Of a stretch of 64,000 nt of DNA, positions 23,347-33,582 are shown in pieces (position 1 is the first letter of the stretch; every line of letters begins with the position of its first letter). Made by a program: the position numbers and the translations under genes. The notes under the pieces are model-generated. The model had not been told where the DNA came from. It ran no database searches and saw only the letters and a program-made list of their open reading frames with translations. The DNA comes from Streptomyces sp. Ncost-T10-10d (GTDB taxonomy: Bacteria > Actinomycetota > Actinomycetes > Streptomycetales > Streptomycetaceae). The stretch is taken from the NCBI RefSeq assembly GCF_900091955.1, contig NZ_FMDF01000100.1, forward strand, positions 1 to 64,000, read 5' to 3'.

Positions 23347-23593
23347 CTACGACCTGTCCACGGCCACCTGGCACAAGTCCTCCCACAGCGGCGGCAGCGG
23401 TGGAGACTGTCTGGAGGTCGCGACCTGGCGGAAGTCCACGTACAGCGACGGCAGCGGCGGCGACTGCCTGGAGGTCGCCGACGGCCACCCCGGCCTCGTC
23501 CCCGTCCGCGACTCCAAGGCCACCGAGGGCCCGACGCTCGTGTTCCGGGCCGCCGCCTGGACGTCCTTCATCGCGGAACTCAAGCACGCCTGA
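23327..23593 (+). CDS. DUF397 protein with internal tandem duplication
   Basis: This 88-residue protein normally needs only one W-x-KSS-x-S core, but here the core occurs twice: residues 13-31 (ATWHKSSHSGGSGGDCLEV) and 32-50 (ATWRKSTYSDGSGGDCLEV). It continues with the standard VRDSK and FRAAAWTSFI segments. The 57-bp unit is directly repeated at 23363-23419 and 23420-23476. It overlaps the Xre gene by 20 bp and is its expected small partner. Confidence 0.9.
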   Translation: MKISGSDYDLSTATWHKSSHSGGSGGDCLEVATWRKSTYSDGSGGDCLEVADGHPGLVPVRDSKATEGPTLVFRAAAWTSFIAELKHA

Positions 23594-23607
23594 GAAGTCA
23601 TCCCGCT

Positions 23608-23641
23608 GCGGAGAGGCCGGCCGCACGGCCGGCCTCTCCGC
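23608..23641. terminator. Bidirectional terminator between DUF397 and esterase genes
   Basis: 15-bp perfect stem (GCGGAGAGGCCGGCC) with a GCAC loop, between convergent genes. Confidence 0.85.
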
Positions 23642-23688
23642 GGGTCAGCTGGTGTCGGGCGGCTCGCGCCGGGGACGGAACCAGGCCG

Positions 23689-25041
23689 TCACGGCTTCAG
23701 CTTGTCGGCCTCCCTGACTTCGTGGAGGTGGATGAGGACGTCGTAGGCCTTGGCGAGTGCGGTGTCGCGCCGCTCCACGGGAAACAGCGTGCCGACGTTG
23801 AGCGTGGGCCGGGCGGTGTTCAGCCAGTCGCGCGCGGCGGCCGGGGCGGTGCGGACGTCGAGGTAGAAGTCCCGGTAGCGGACCTTGTCGAGGGTGGCCT
23901 CGTTCCGGTCGGGCTCGGCGGCGGGAACGGTGAACTTCTTCCACTCGCCGCCCAGCGCGGCGTCCTTCGACAGGAACGAGCCCTGGTCGAAGGTGAAGCC
24001 GATGGGGAGGTAGTTCTTGCCCATCGTGTCGCGCAGGAACGACCCCTGCGTCTTGGAGTACGTCTCGGGATCGCTGGCGACGTAGGCGACATGGTCGTTG
24101 TGCGCGGACAGCAGCACCTTCTGGCCGGTGCGCTGCTGCCACCAGGAGACGTTCTGGGCCATCACCTCGTCACGGAAGCGCTGGGAGGCGGCGTTGGACT
24201 CCGGGTCGTCGGGGTTCAGGGTGAGGAACTTTGCGGTCTGGGCGACGGACCGGGCGTTCTGCTCGGCCCAGTCGAACGCGTCGCCGCCGGAGCCCTTCAG
24301 ACCGCTGACCAGCTCCAGGGCCTGCTGCGCCTTGGCGGCGAGCTGCTGCCGTTCCGCGAGCGGCTTGCCCAGGTAGGCGAAGACGTCGTCGATCGGGCGC
24401 AGGCCGGTGTAGAGCTCGTTGAGCCGCGGCAGCGCCGCCGGGTGGTTCTTCTGCACGTAGCCGGTCACCCGGCCGAAGAACTCGTCGCTCAGTGAGGGGG
24501 CGCCGATGTCGTCACCCATGAAGTGGACGGTGCGGTCGGGGTGGTGGCGGTTGTAGTCCCGCATCCACTCGATGAGGCTGACGAACTCCTCGCGTTCCCA
24601 GGGCGAGTTGGTGAGCGTCTCCTTGGCGATCTTGCGGGCATCGCCCTTGCCGGTCTGGAGGTAGTCGTCGATCTGCAGTCCCGCGGACCAGCTCAGCTCC
24701 AGGGCGAAGGTGGTGAAACCCTTCTTCTCGACGAGGTGGCGGAAGACCCGCTCCTTCATGGTGAAGAACTCGTGGGAGCCGTGGGTGGCCTCGCCGAGGC
24801 CGACCACCTTGGCGTCGCCGATCATCGAGCCCAGGGCTCGCAGGTCGGCCGTGTTCCCCCCGGGCTCGGTCGAGCGCAGCGGGTGGGCCGCCTGCTCCAG
24901 TGCGCGGACCGGGTTCTGCCCCCTGCCGGCCGTGTCGGCCGTGGCTGCCTGGACCGCCGCAGGGGCGAGGACCGCTCCCGTCGCGACCGCCGCCGTCGCC
25001 AGCAGTACCCGCCGACTGATCCGCTTCCGGTGCCTAGCCAT
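23689..25041 (-). CDS. Secreted erythromycin esterase family protein
   Basis: This 450-residue protein has a Tat-type signal (SRRVLLATAAVATGAVLAP, cleavage near AVQA). The esterase core includes GLGEATHGSHEFF (about residue 95), ELSWSAG, and a C-terminal LLSAHNDHVAY, the conserved His/Glu sites of EreA/EreB-like enzymes. Family members hydrolyse macrolide lactones, but many exported Streptomyces homologues have unknown substrates. GAGAGG upstream of ATG. Divergent from the secreted deaminase gene. Confidence 0.88.
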   Translation of the reverse strand: MARHRKRISRRVLLATAAVATGAVLAPAAVQAATADTAGRGQNPVRALEQAAHPLRSTEPGGNTADLRALGSMIGDAKVVGLGEATHGSHEFFTMKERVFRHLVEKKGFTTFALELSWSAGLQIDDYLQTGKGDARKIAKETLTNSPWEREEFVSLIEWMRDYNRHHPDRTVHFMGDDIGAPSLSDEFFGRVTGYVQKNHPAALPRLNELYTGLRPIDDVFAYLGKPLAERQQLAAKAQQALELVSGLKGSGGDAFDWAEQNARSVAQTAKFLTLNPDDPESNAASQRFRDEVMAQNVSWWQQRTGQKVLLSAHNDHVAYVASDPETYSKTQGSFLRDTMGKNYLPIGFTFDQGSFLSKDAALGGEWKKFTVPAAEPDRNEATLDKVRYRDFYLDVRTAPAAARDWLNTARPTLNVGTLFPVERRDTALAKAYDVLIHLHEVREADKLKP

Positions 25042-25120
25042 GCTGCTACCTCTCAACTTTCGTATGGCAACTTGAGAAGGATCATTGCCTGCGATTCCAC
25101 TGCCGCGCGCTGGGAGAAGC

Positions 25121-25161
25121 CTCCGGCTCTTCCGGGGGGACAGCCCCCGGAAGAGCCGGAG
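25121..25161. repeat. 18-bp perfect inverted repeat between divergent genes
   Basis: An 18-bp arm beginning CTCCGGCTCTTCC is followed by a 5-base loop and its exact complement. It lies 80 bp upstream of the esterase start and 96 bp upstream of the deaminase start. Neither gene ends here, so it is not an ordinary terminator. It could act as a leader hairpin, a divergent insulator, or an inserted repeat. Confidence 0.85.
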
Positions 25162-25256
25162 GGCAGCGCCCGCTACACGCACTCGATCGGGTGGACGTTT
25201 CCGGCCATAGATGCGGTTTGGGTGAAAATGCCCTCGCCGAACGCGATCATTCGGCG

Positions 25257-26840
25257 GTGATCTCAACAATCCGGACGGCCCACCGTCCCAAGTCCCTGCT
25301 CCCGGCCGGGCTCGGCGTAGTCGCCGTACTGTCCCTGCTTCCCGCGGTCCCGGCGACGGCGGCACCGGTCGGCGACGCGTCGCCCCGCGCGGTGACCCAG
25401 GCCGAGCGCAGGACCGCCGCGTACCTCGACTCACTGCGTAACAAGCCCGAGGGGCTGAAGGCCTTCTTCAAGGCGCTGCCCAAGGGGGGCGACCTCCACA
25501 ACCACCTGTCGGGCGCGGCAGAGACCGAGTTCCTGATCAAACTCGCGGGCGAGAAGGGGCTGTGCATCGACGCGACGATGACGGCCGTGGCGCCGCCGTG
25601 CGGACCGGGCAAGCGGCCCGCCGTCGACGCACAGACGGACGCCGTCTTCCTGCAACAGATCGTCCGGGCCTGGTCCATGCAGGACTTCCCGTCCGATCAG
25701 TCCGGTCACGACCACTTCTTCGACACCTTCGGCAAATTCAGCCTGGCGACCTGGGACCGCGGCAAGCTGCTCGCCAATGTGGCCGACACCGTGGTCGAGC
25801 AGAACCAGTTCTATCTGGAGACCATGGTCACCCCGGCGTCGGACAGCGCCAGGAAGCTTGCCGACGCCGTGGGTTACGACCCCGACTTCGCCGCCTTCCA
25901 CCGCAAGCTTCTGGCCGGCGGGCAGCTCGACCGGGTCGTGGACGATGCGGTCAAGGAGGCCGACGACGCCGATGCCCAGTTCCGGGTGGCCGCACACTGC
26001 GACACCCCACGCCCCGACCCGGGCTGTCGGCTTCCCGTCAGGTGGATCTCCCAGGTCTCCCGGGGCAGCACGCCGGCGCGGGTGTTCACGCAGATGGCGG
26101 TCGGCATGCGGCTGGCGGAGCGCGACCCGAGGTTCGTCGCGGTCAACCTCGTGCAGCCCGAGGACGGGGAGAGCGCGCTGGCCAACTACAGCCTCCAGAT
26201 GCGGATGCTGAACTATCTGCGCGGCCAGTACCCGGGCGCCCACCTCACCCTGCACGCCGGGGAATTGGCTCCCGGCCTGGTCAAGCCCGAGGACCTGACG
26301 TTCCACATCCGCGAGGCCGTACTCGTCGCCGGAGCCGAACGCATCGGACACGGCGTGGACCTGGTCCACGAGGACGACTGGCGGCAGCTCGCCCGGACGA
26401 TGGCGCAGCGCAAGGTGGCGGTCGAGGTGCCGTTCAGCAGCAACAAGCAGATCCTCGGCATCGCGGGCGACGACCACCCGTTCAACGCGTACCGCCGCTA
26501 CGGCGTCCCGGTGGTCCTGTCCACCGACGACCCGGGGGTCTCGCGGATCGACATCAGCCACGAGTACCAGTACGCCGCCAGGACGTACGACCTCGGCTAC
26601 ACCGAGCTGAAGGACCTGGCCCGCGCCTCGCTGGAGTACGCGTTCCGCAACGGCCGCAGCCTGTGGGCCACCGGCTCCGCCCCCTCCGGCTACCGCCTGG
26701 TCGACGCCTGCCGCAGCGACCGGCCGGGCACCGACCACCCGAGCGCGCGCTGCGCCCGCTATCTCGCCGACAACCCGAAGGCGGCGACCGAGTGGCGTCA
26801 GGAGACGGCCTTCGCCACCTTCGAGAGCCGTCACCGGTAA
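25257..26840 (+). CDS. Secreted adenosine deaminase-like protein
   Basis: This 527-residue protein has an N-terminal signal peptide (KSLLPAGLGVVAVLSLLPA, cleavage near ATAA). Zinc-site residues of the ADA/ADGF family are visible: H81 and H83 in GGDLHNHLSG, His-Ala-Gly-Glu in LTLHAGELAP, His in ERIGHGVDLV and Asp pair in LSTDDPGVS. It would deaminate adenosine or a related purine outside the cell. GTG 25257 is chosen because it puts the signal peptide at the terminus; upstream in-frame sequence lacks a good start. It ends before a strong palindromic terminator. Confidence 0.87.
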   Translation: MISTIRTAHRPKSLLPAGLGVVAVLSLLPAVPATAAPVGDASPRAVTQAERRTAAYLDSLRNKPEGLKAFFKALPKGGDLHNHLSGAAETEFLIKLAGEKGLCIDATMTAVAPPCGPGKRPAVDAQTDAVFLQQIVRAWSMQDFPSDQSGHDHFFDTFGKFSLATWDRGKLLANVADTVVEQNQFYLETMVTPASDSARKLADAVGYDPDFAAFHRKLLAGGQLDRVVDDAVKEADDADAQFRVAAHCDTPRPDPGCRLPVRWISQVSRGSTPARVFTQMAVGMRLAERDPRFVAVNLVQPEDGESALANYSLQMRMLNYLRGQYPGAHLTLHAGELAPGLVKPEDLTFHIREAVLVAGAERIGHGVDLVHEDDWRQLARTMAQRKVAVEVPFSSNKQILGIAGDDHPFNAYRRYGVPVVLSTDDPGVSRIDISHEYQYAARTYDLGYTELKDLARASLEYAFRNGRSLWATGSAPSGYRLVDACRSDRPGTDHPSARCARYLADNPKAATEWRQETAFATFESRHR

Positions 26841-26851
26841 CAGGGCACAGC

Positions 26852-26887
26852 ACACGTCCGGGCCCGGGGCCCCGGGCCCGGACGTGT
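26852..26887. terminator. 36-bp perfect palindrome, bidirectional terminator
   Basis: 18-bp arms (ACACGTCCGGGCCCGGGG) meet without spacer, between convergent deaminase and TetR genes. The hairpin must open a small loop at its centre. Confidence 0.85.
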
Positions 26888-26892
26888 CTCCG

Positions 26893-27483
26893 CTACTCCG
26901 CCGGAGCCGACCAGAGGTGCCTGAGCGTGCCCAGCACGAGACGGCACACGTCGTCCGGATCGGCCCCGGCCAGTGGCTCGCGCGCGACGACCGTCCGCAT
27001 CAGGCCGATGCCGAGAAGCCACGCCATGGCGAGATCCGCACGCAGGGCACCGTCCTCGGTGCCGGAGAGCCCGGCCAGCACACTCTGGTACTCCTCGCCC
27101 AGCTCCCGCAGGGTTCCGGCCGCCTCGTCACCCCGCCCGATGGAACGCAGATAGACCTCCAGGGAGCGATCCCCCGCGCCGCCGACCGCGCTGCGGGTCA
27201 GCATCGAGCGCAGGGCGGTCTCGAAGAGCTCTTCGGGCGGTGTCGCGCGCAACTGCTCAAGTCCGCCCTGCGCGAGGACCTCCGTGAGCAGCCCCTGTTT
27301 GGACCCGAAGTACCGGAACAGCAGCGCCTGGTTGGCCCCGGCCCGCTCCGCGATACTGCGGACCGTCGTCCCTTCGTAGCCACGCTCCGCGAACAGGTCA
27401 CGAGCCGCTTCCAGCAGTCGGCGACGCGTGGCCGCGGCATCGCGACGGCGCTCTCCGGACGGCGGTGCGGGCGCGGACTCCAT
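26893..27483 (-). CDS. TetR family repressor of the P450-ferredoxin operon
   Basis: This 196-residue protein has an HTH (about 15-65) with RDLFAERGYEGTTVRSIAERAG and FRYFGSKQGLL, and a TetR-type C-terminal domain. ATG 27483 is preceded by GAGAGGAAA. It is divergent from the P450 gene; the perfect 18-bp palindrome at 27563-27580 lies between them, just upstream of the P450 ribosome site. The pair is therefore a likely repressor/target unit. The inducer is unknown. Confidence 0.88.
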   Translation of the reverse strand: MESAPAPPSGERRRDAAATRRRLLEAARDLFAERGYEGTTVRSIAERAGANQALLFRYFGSKQGLLTEVLAQGGLEQLRATPPEELFETALRSMLTRSAVGGAGDRSLEVYLRSIGRGDEAAGTLRELGEEYQSVLAGLSGTEDGALRADLAMAWLLGIGLMRTVVAREPLAGADPDDVCRLVLGTLRHLWSAPAE

Positions 27484-27562
27484 GGCGGGTTTCCTCTCGG
27501 ACGGCCCGTCAGGATAACGGCCGTAAAGCATTGTTGACCGCCCCAAGGCACACTCCTACCGT

Positions 27563-27580
27563 TGTAAGCAGCTGCTTACA
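27563..27580. promoter_or_regulatory. TetR-type operator upstream of P450
   Basis: TGTAAGCAGCTGCTTACA is a perfect 18-bp palindrome, 14 bp before the P450 start codon. Its position would block transcription or initiation of the P450 gene. Confidence 0.7.
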
Positions 27581-27594
27581 TAAGGGAGACCGCA

Positions 27595-28785
27595 GTGACG
27601 ACAGCAGACAACACCCCCACCGCCTACCCCTTCAACACCCCCGACGGGCTCCAGCTCGCCGACGCCTACGAGCGCGCCCGCGACCGGCCCGGCCTCTTAC
27701 GGGTCCAGATGGAATACGGCGAACCGGCCTGGCTCGTCACCCGCTACGCCGACGCCCGGCTCGTCCTGGGTGATCAGCGCTTCAGCCGGGCCGCGGGCGC
27801 CTCGCACGACGAGCCCCGGCAGTCCGAAGGCCGGCGCGACGGTGGCATCCTCAGCATGGATCCGCCCGACCACACCCGGCTGCGCTCCCTGGTCGCCAAG
27901 GCTTTCACCGTCCGCCAGATCGAGAAGTTGCGGCCCCAGGTCCGGGAGCTGACCGCCGGCCTCCTCGACGACATGGAGGCGGCCGGACCGCCCGCGGACC
28001 TGGTCGATCTCTACGCGCTGCCGCTGCCGGTCGCGGTGATCTGCCGAATGCTGGGCGTACCCACCGAGGACCGTCCACGATTTCGGGTGTGGAGCGACGA
28101 CGCGCTGTCGACCAGCTCTCTCACGGCCGCGGAGTTCGACGCCAGCCGCGAAGAACTGCGCGCCTACATGGCCGGATTGATCGAGCAGCACCGGCAGTCG
28201 CCGCAGGACGACCTGATGACGGCACTGATCGAGGCCCGCGACGGCGGCGACCGGCTCTCCGAACTCGAACTCGTCGACCTGTGCGTGGGCATCCTGGTGG
28301 CAGGACACGAGACCACGGCGTCCCAGATCCCCAACTTCGTCCTCACGCTGCTGGACCACCCGGATCAGCTGGCCAGGCTCAGGGCCGAGCCCGAACTCAT
28401 CCCGAACGCGGTGGAGGAACTACTGCGATTCGTACCGTTGGGGAGCGGCGCCGGCCAACCCCGTTACGCCACCGAGGACATCGAGGTCGGCGGCACCCTC
28501 GTCCGGGCGGGCAGTCCGGTCCTGGTCGCCATGGGCGCCGCCAACCGCGACGCGCTGCGGTTCGCCGCCCCGGGCGTGCTCGACATCGCCCGCGAGGGCA
28601 ACCAGCACCTCGGCTTCGGCCACGGCGTCCACCACTGCCTGGGCGCCCCACTGGCCCGGCTGGAACTTCAGGAGGCACTGATCGCGCTCATCACCCGCTT
28701 CCCGGGGCTGAAGTTGGCCGGCGATGTGACGTGGAAGTCCGAGATGCTGGTACGCGGCCCGCGTGTCATGCCGGTCGGGTGGTGA
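27595..28785 (+). CDS. Cytochrome P450 monooxygenase (CYP105/107-like)
   Basis: This 396-residue soluble bacterial P450 shows I-helix AGHETTAS, K-helix E-L-L-R and the haem loop FGHGVHHCLGAPLAR with axial Cys. GTG start with GGGAGA upstream. The stop overlaps the ferredoxin start as GTGA, so the redox partner is co-translated. Codon 35 is TTA, implying bldA-dependent translation. The substrate is unknown; the TetR gene next door suggests inducible detoxification or tailoring. The class assignment within P450s is approximate. Confidence 0.95.
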   Translation: MTTADNTPTAYPFNTPDGLQLADAYERARDRPGLLRVQMEYGEPAWLVTRYADARLVLGDQRFSRAAGASHDEPRQSEGRRDGGILSMDPPDHTRLRSLVAKAFTVRQIEKLRPQVRELTAGLLDDMEAAGPPADLVDLYALPLPVAVICRMLGVPTEDRPRFRVWSDDALSTSSLTAAEFDASREELRAYMAGLIEQHRQSPQDDLMTALIEARDGGDRLSELELVDLCVGILVAGHETTASQIPNFVLTLLDHPDQLARLRAEPELIPNAVEELLRFVPLGSGAGQPRYATEDIEVGGTLVRAGSPVLVAMGAANRDALRFAAPGVLDIAREGNQHLGFGHGVHHCLGAPLARLELQEALIALITRFPGLKLAGDVTWKSEMLVRGPRVMPVGW

Positions 28786-29009
28786 CCGGGATGACCTGGA
28801 ACGTACGCGTCGACCCCCAGCTCTGCCAGGCATCGGGCATGTGCGCCGGGGCCGTACCCGAGGTGTTCGCGCTGGACGGGGAGCACGCCCGGGTGCGGGC
28901 GGACGGCATCGAGCCGGACGAACGGGTCCTGGACGCCGCCGACATCTGCCCGGCCCAGGCGATCACCGTGCACGACGGGAAGTCGGTCATCGGCCCGCGC
29001 CGCGAGTGA
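28782..29009 (+). CDS. Small [3Fe-4S]-type ferredoxin
   Basis: This 75-residue acidic protein has Cys ligands in C-x5-C (CQASGMC) and a distal CP (ADICPAQA). This is the three-ligand pattern of Streptomyces P450-partner ferredoxins. It overlaps the P450 stop by 4 bp and should deliver electrons to it; no reductase is encoded nearby. GTG 28782 or ATG 28791 are both possible starts. Confidence 0.9.
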   Translation: MTGMTWNVRVDPQLCQASGMCAGAVPEVFALDGEHARVRADGIEPDERVLDAADICPAQAITVHDGKSVIGPRRE

Positions 29010-29014
29010 GAAAA

Positions 29015-29051
29015 CGCCCCGTGCCTGGAAGGACGTTCCAGGCACGGGGCG
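29015..29051 (+). terminator. Terminator of the P450-ferredoxin operon
   Basis: 16-bp perfect stem (CGCCCCGTGCCTGGAA) with a 5-base loop, 6 bp after the ferredoxin stop. Confidence 0.88.
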
Positions 29052-29076
29052 GGTCGCGCCATCGACCGAGCAGGTA

Positions 29077-29553
29077 CTAGCCGAGCCGCTCCATGATCCA
29101 CTGGGGCCCGCCGTCAGGGCTGATGATCGCCCGGTGGCCCTGCGTGGTCAGGTTGCCCAGCTCGCCCCGGCCGAGGGCGATGGCGACCGGCTCTTGCGAG
29201 GCCTCGCCCTGGATCGTCCACTGGTCGGGCTGCCTGCCGCACTCGTCGACCCACACCGCCGGCGGGTAGATCCGGATCGGCGAGAGCGCCAGGCAGCGGC
29301 CTTCACCGCGCGCCTCGACGATCTGGGCCAGGCCGTCACCCTGGTTGCGGATCTCCCACACGGTGCGGGGGCTGCAGGGCTCGATGTGACCGCCCATCGG
29401 GCCTTCACCGCCCGCCAGGCATGCGCCGGTGCGTACGTCACGGATGAGGTAGGTGCCGTCGTCGGCGGCCTGGGACGGGGTGGCGAGCGCCAGGACCGCA
29501 ACGGCGGACGCGGCCAGCGACAGGATCGAGCGAATACGCACGGGACTCCTCAT
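29077..29553 (-). CDS. Small secreted protein, RICIN/beta-trefoil-like
   Basis: This protein of about 158 residues has a signal peptide (LSLAASAVAVLALATPSQA). The mature part has repeated YLIRDVRTGACLA, WEIRN and QWTI segments with paired Cys. This resembles ricin-type lectin repeats (QxW-like) or small beta-trefoil inhibitors. ATG 29553 is used; GTG 29541 has a GAGGAG just upstream and is also plausible. Binding partner unknown. Confidence 0.7.
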   Translation of the reverse strand: MRSPVRIRSILSLAASAVAVLALATPSQAADDGTYLIRDVRTGACLAGGEGPMGGHIEPCSPRTVWEIRNQGDGLAQIVEARGEGRCLALSPIRIYPPAVWVDECGRQPDQWTIQGEASQEPVAIALGRGELGNLTTQGHRAIISPDGGPQWIMERLG

Positions 29554-30038
29554 ACGAGTTCGAGGCGGGAAGTACGGACCACCTGGCCCGGACACCAAGT
29601 TCACAAGAGCTCGCCGCCCTTGCCCCGCTTCCCGCATCGCGCCCCCACCGATCCACCCCCTCAGCAGCGGCGCATTCGGAGTACACCCGGCGCATTCAAA
29701 CCAACGCGCACGCCCCCCTCACCAGGTGAAATCCCCCGGAGCTCAAGCCGCGAAGTCCGAGCGCTCTTTCCGAGGAACGGGAGGTGGGCCACTTCCCACC
29801 CACCCTCCCTGTCCAACCAGTTGACTTTTCGTGACCGGCTTGCCACGGATGGTGGCGACGCCCGGGTCGGATTCACCCTCGACACGGGCAGGCTCAAGGA
29901 CTTCGTCAGCTGACGGCCGGATGTCCGAAACCGGCTCCCACCTGGGAGTGGTTTGATCCACTTCCCCCCTCCTGGTCGCTACTGCGCGTGCTCATCTTGA
30001 CACGCGTTGTAACAAACCAGCCCAAAGGGGAACGAACC
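29554..30038. other. 485-bp intergenic region between RICIN-type and hydrolase genes
   Basis: Both flanking promoters must lie here. The segment includes a lower-GC patch near 29815-29840 with TTGACT, but no -10 partner at good spacing. No open frame with a ribosome site or known family was seen on either strand. Confidence 0.5.
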
Positions 30039-31280
30039 ATGTCCGAACCGACCTACGAGCAAATCGTCTCGGAGTTCCACAGCAGGCGCCCCATCACTCT
30101 CGCCCCCGGACCCCGTCTGGACGCCGAGAAGCACGGCGCCCTCCCGCTGCCGCCCAACACCGTGTGGGATCTTCCGGGCGGCACCGCCTGGGTCTACTAC
30201 GGCGAGGGACACTCTGGTCTCACGCGGCCCGTGATCTTCGCCGACGGATTCAACACCGGGCCGAGCAGCCTGGACTTCTCCTGGGAAATCATGGAGTTCG
30301 GCGACTACGCGCTCATCAGCGAACTGCGCCGCCGTGGACACGACGTCATCATTCTCGGCTTCCATGAGCGCAGTGCATCGATTCTGGACAACTCCCGGAC
30401 CGCGCAGGCCGCGATCCTGCACGCCATCGCGGAGCGGCAGGGCAACGCGCCGCTGGCCGTCGGCGGGTTCAGCATGGGCGGGCTCGTCACCCGGCATGCG
30501 CTGGCCAAGATGGAGAGCCAGGGCATCGACCACCAGACCTCTCTCTACTTCTCGTACGACAGCCCGCACCGGGGCGCCTGGATCCCGATCGCGCTGCAGG
30601 CGTTCGCGCACTACATCAAGGATCTCGACAGCCGGTTCTCCGACCAGATCAACAGCCCGGCCGCGCGTCAGCTGCTGTGGCGGCACATCGAGAAGTGGGA
30701 CGGGACGCCGGACCGGAGCGATGAGCGCGCCACGTTCCTCGCGGAGATGGAGGCCATCGGCGAATGGCCGCGCCGGCCGCGGCTGATCGGTGTCGCCAAC
30801 GGTGTGGCCGACGGCACCGGCACCGATGCGCAGGCCGGCGAACTGGCCCTGGAGGGCAAGGGCCTCTCGGTCGTGGGCACCAAGCTCTACACCCAGTCCC
30901 CGGGCGACAACGAACTCGTCGCGAAGATGCGAGTGGTGACGCTGAAGACCAACCAGGTGCATACGTCCGGACTCCCGTCGGTCGACGGCGCACCCGGCGG
31001 CTCGCTGGAAGGATTCGGCATCCTCGCCGACGGGCTCAACGCCCTCAGCCCCGTCCTCGGGTTCAAGACCGACGTACGTATCCGCTCGCACTGCTTCGTG
31101 CCGGCTGTCAGCGCCGTCGACGTAGGCGACCTGGACACGGACGAGGAGCTGTACAAGGACATCTCCGCACTCCCGCCGAATGCCGGCGGGCTCGACGAGT
31201 TCAGGCTCGCGTCCCACAACGAGGGGCACACCCTCGTGACGGAGGAGCTCTGCACCTGGCTCCTCGACCGGCTCCCGTAG
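30039..31280 (+). CDS. Alpha/beta-hydrolase fold protein
   Basis: This 413-residue protein shows the nucleophile elbow G-F-S-M-G-G (about residue 148), a strand-turn-helix before it (HDVIILGFHERS), Asp candidates in the region YFSYDSPHRG, and a late His in ASHNEGHTL. This is consistent with a serine esterase or lipase. No signal peptide is evident at the ATG used (GGGGAACG upstream), so it is probably cytosolic or exported atypically. Substrate unknown. Followed by a strong terminator shared with groEL. Confidence 0.8.
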   Translation: MSEPTYEQIVSEFHSRRPITLAPGPRLDAEKHGALPLPPNTVWDLPGGTAWVYYGEGHSGLTRPVIFADGFNTGPSSLDFSWEIMEFGDYALISELRRRGHDVIILGFHERSASILDNSRTAQAAILHAIAERQGNAPLAVGGFSMGGLVTRHALAKMESQGIDHQTSLYFSYDSPHRGAWIPIALQAFAHYIKDLDSRFSDQINSPAARQLLWRHIEKWDGTPDRSDERATFLAEMEAIGEWPRRPRLIGVANGVADGTGTDAQAGELALEGKGLSVVGTKLYTQSPGDNELVAKMRVVTLKTNQVHTSGLPSVDGAPGGSLEGFGILADGLNALSPVLGFKTDVRIRSHCFVPAVSAVDVGDLDTDEELYKDISALPPNAGGLDEFRLASHNEGHTLVTEELCTWLLDRLP

Positions 31281-31359
31281 TCCCTCAGTTCCGCAGTTCC
31301 GTCGTGCGGGGTATCACGCGCTCACGGTGCTCCGGCGGGCATCGTGGGTGCAGAAACGA

Positions 31360-31397
31360 CATCGACCCCCGGGACCTGCTGGTCCCGGGGGTCGATG
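31360..31397. terminator. Bidirectional terminator between hydrolase and groEL
   Basis: 17-bp perfect stem (CATCGACCCCCGGGACC) with a TGCT loop, between convergent genes. Confidence 0.88.
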
Positions 31398-31433
31398 CGG
31401 CAAAGCTGTACAGGAACTACCGATCCGTCAGGA

Positions 31434-33209
<1,776 letters not shown>

Positions 33210-33218
33210 CGCCAATGA

Positions 33219-33245
33219 TTAGCACTCGACCCCCTGGAGTGCAAG
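33219..33245. promoter_or_regulatory. CIRCE HrcA operator, second copy
   Basis: TTAGCACTC, 9-bp spacer, GAGTGCAAG. The left arm is exact; the right arm matches 7 of 9. It is separated from the first copy by exactly 9 bp. Confidence 0.85.
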
Positions 33246-33300
33246 CGTCCGCCTCGGGGTGTGGACAACGACAGCCACGCATGGGTGGCCACGGACGCGG

Positions 33301-33345
33301 ACGCACGGAGGGCCCGTACCTCAGGGGTACGGGCCCTCCGTGCGT
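33301..33345. terminator. Terminator of the cold-shock gene
   Basis: 20-bp perfect stem beginning ACGCACGGAGGGCC, 5-base loop, 31 bp past the csp stop and upstream of the groEL promoter region. Confidence 0.9.
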
Positions 33346-33375
33346 GAGTAGTGTCGTTGGCCGACCGCGTCGAGC

Positions 33376-33582
33376 TCAGCCGACGGCGAGCTTGACCATG
33401 TCCGCCTGCGGCCCCTTCTGGCCCTGCGAGATCTCGAATTCAACTCGCTGACCCTCTTCGAGGGTGCGGTACCCGTCCATCTGGATCGCGCTGTAGTGGA
33501 CGAAAACATCCGCACCACCGTCGACCGCGATGAAGCCGTACCCCTTCTCCGCGTTGAACCACTTGACGGTGCCCTGAGCCAT
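33376..33582 (-). CDS. Cold-shock domain protein
   Basis: 68 residues with RNP1 KGYGFIAV and RNP2 VFVHYSAI, giving a single-stranded nucleic-acid chaperone of the CspA family. ATG at 33582; the extra upstream residues in the same frame lack a ribosome site. The 5' side has a long gene-free leader (about 350 bp), as often seen for cold-shock genes. Confidence 0.97.
   Translation of the reverse strand: MAQGTVKWFNAEKGYGFIAVDGGADVFVHYSAIQMDGYRTLEEGQRVEFEISQGQKGPQADMVKLAVG

Noticed and set aside
29815..29850. TTGACT hexamer as a -35 box
   Set aside because: No matching -10 hexamer at 16-19 bp and both neighbouring gene starts are too far.
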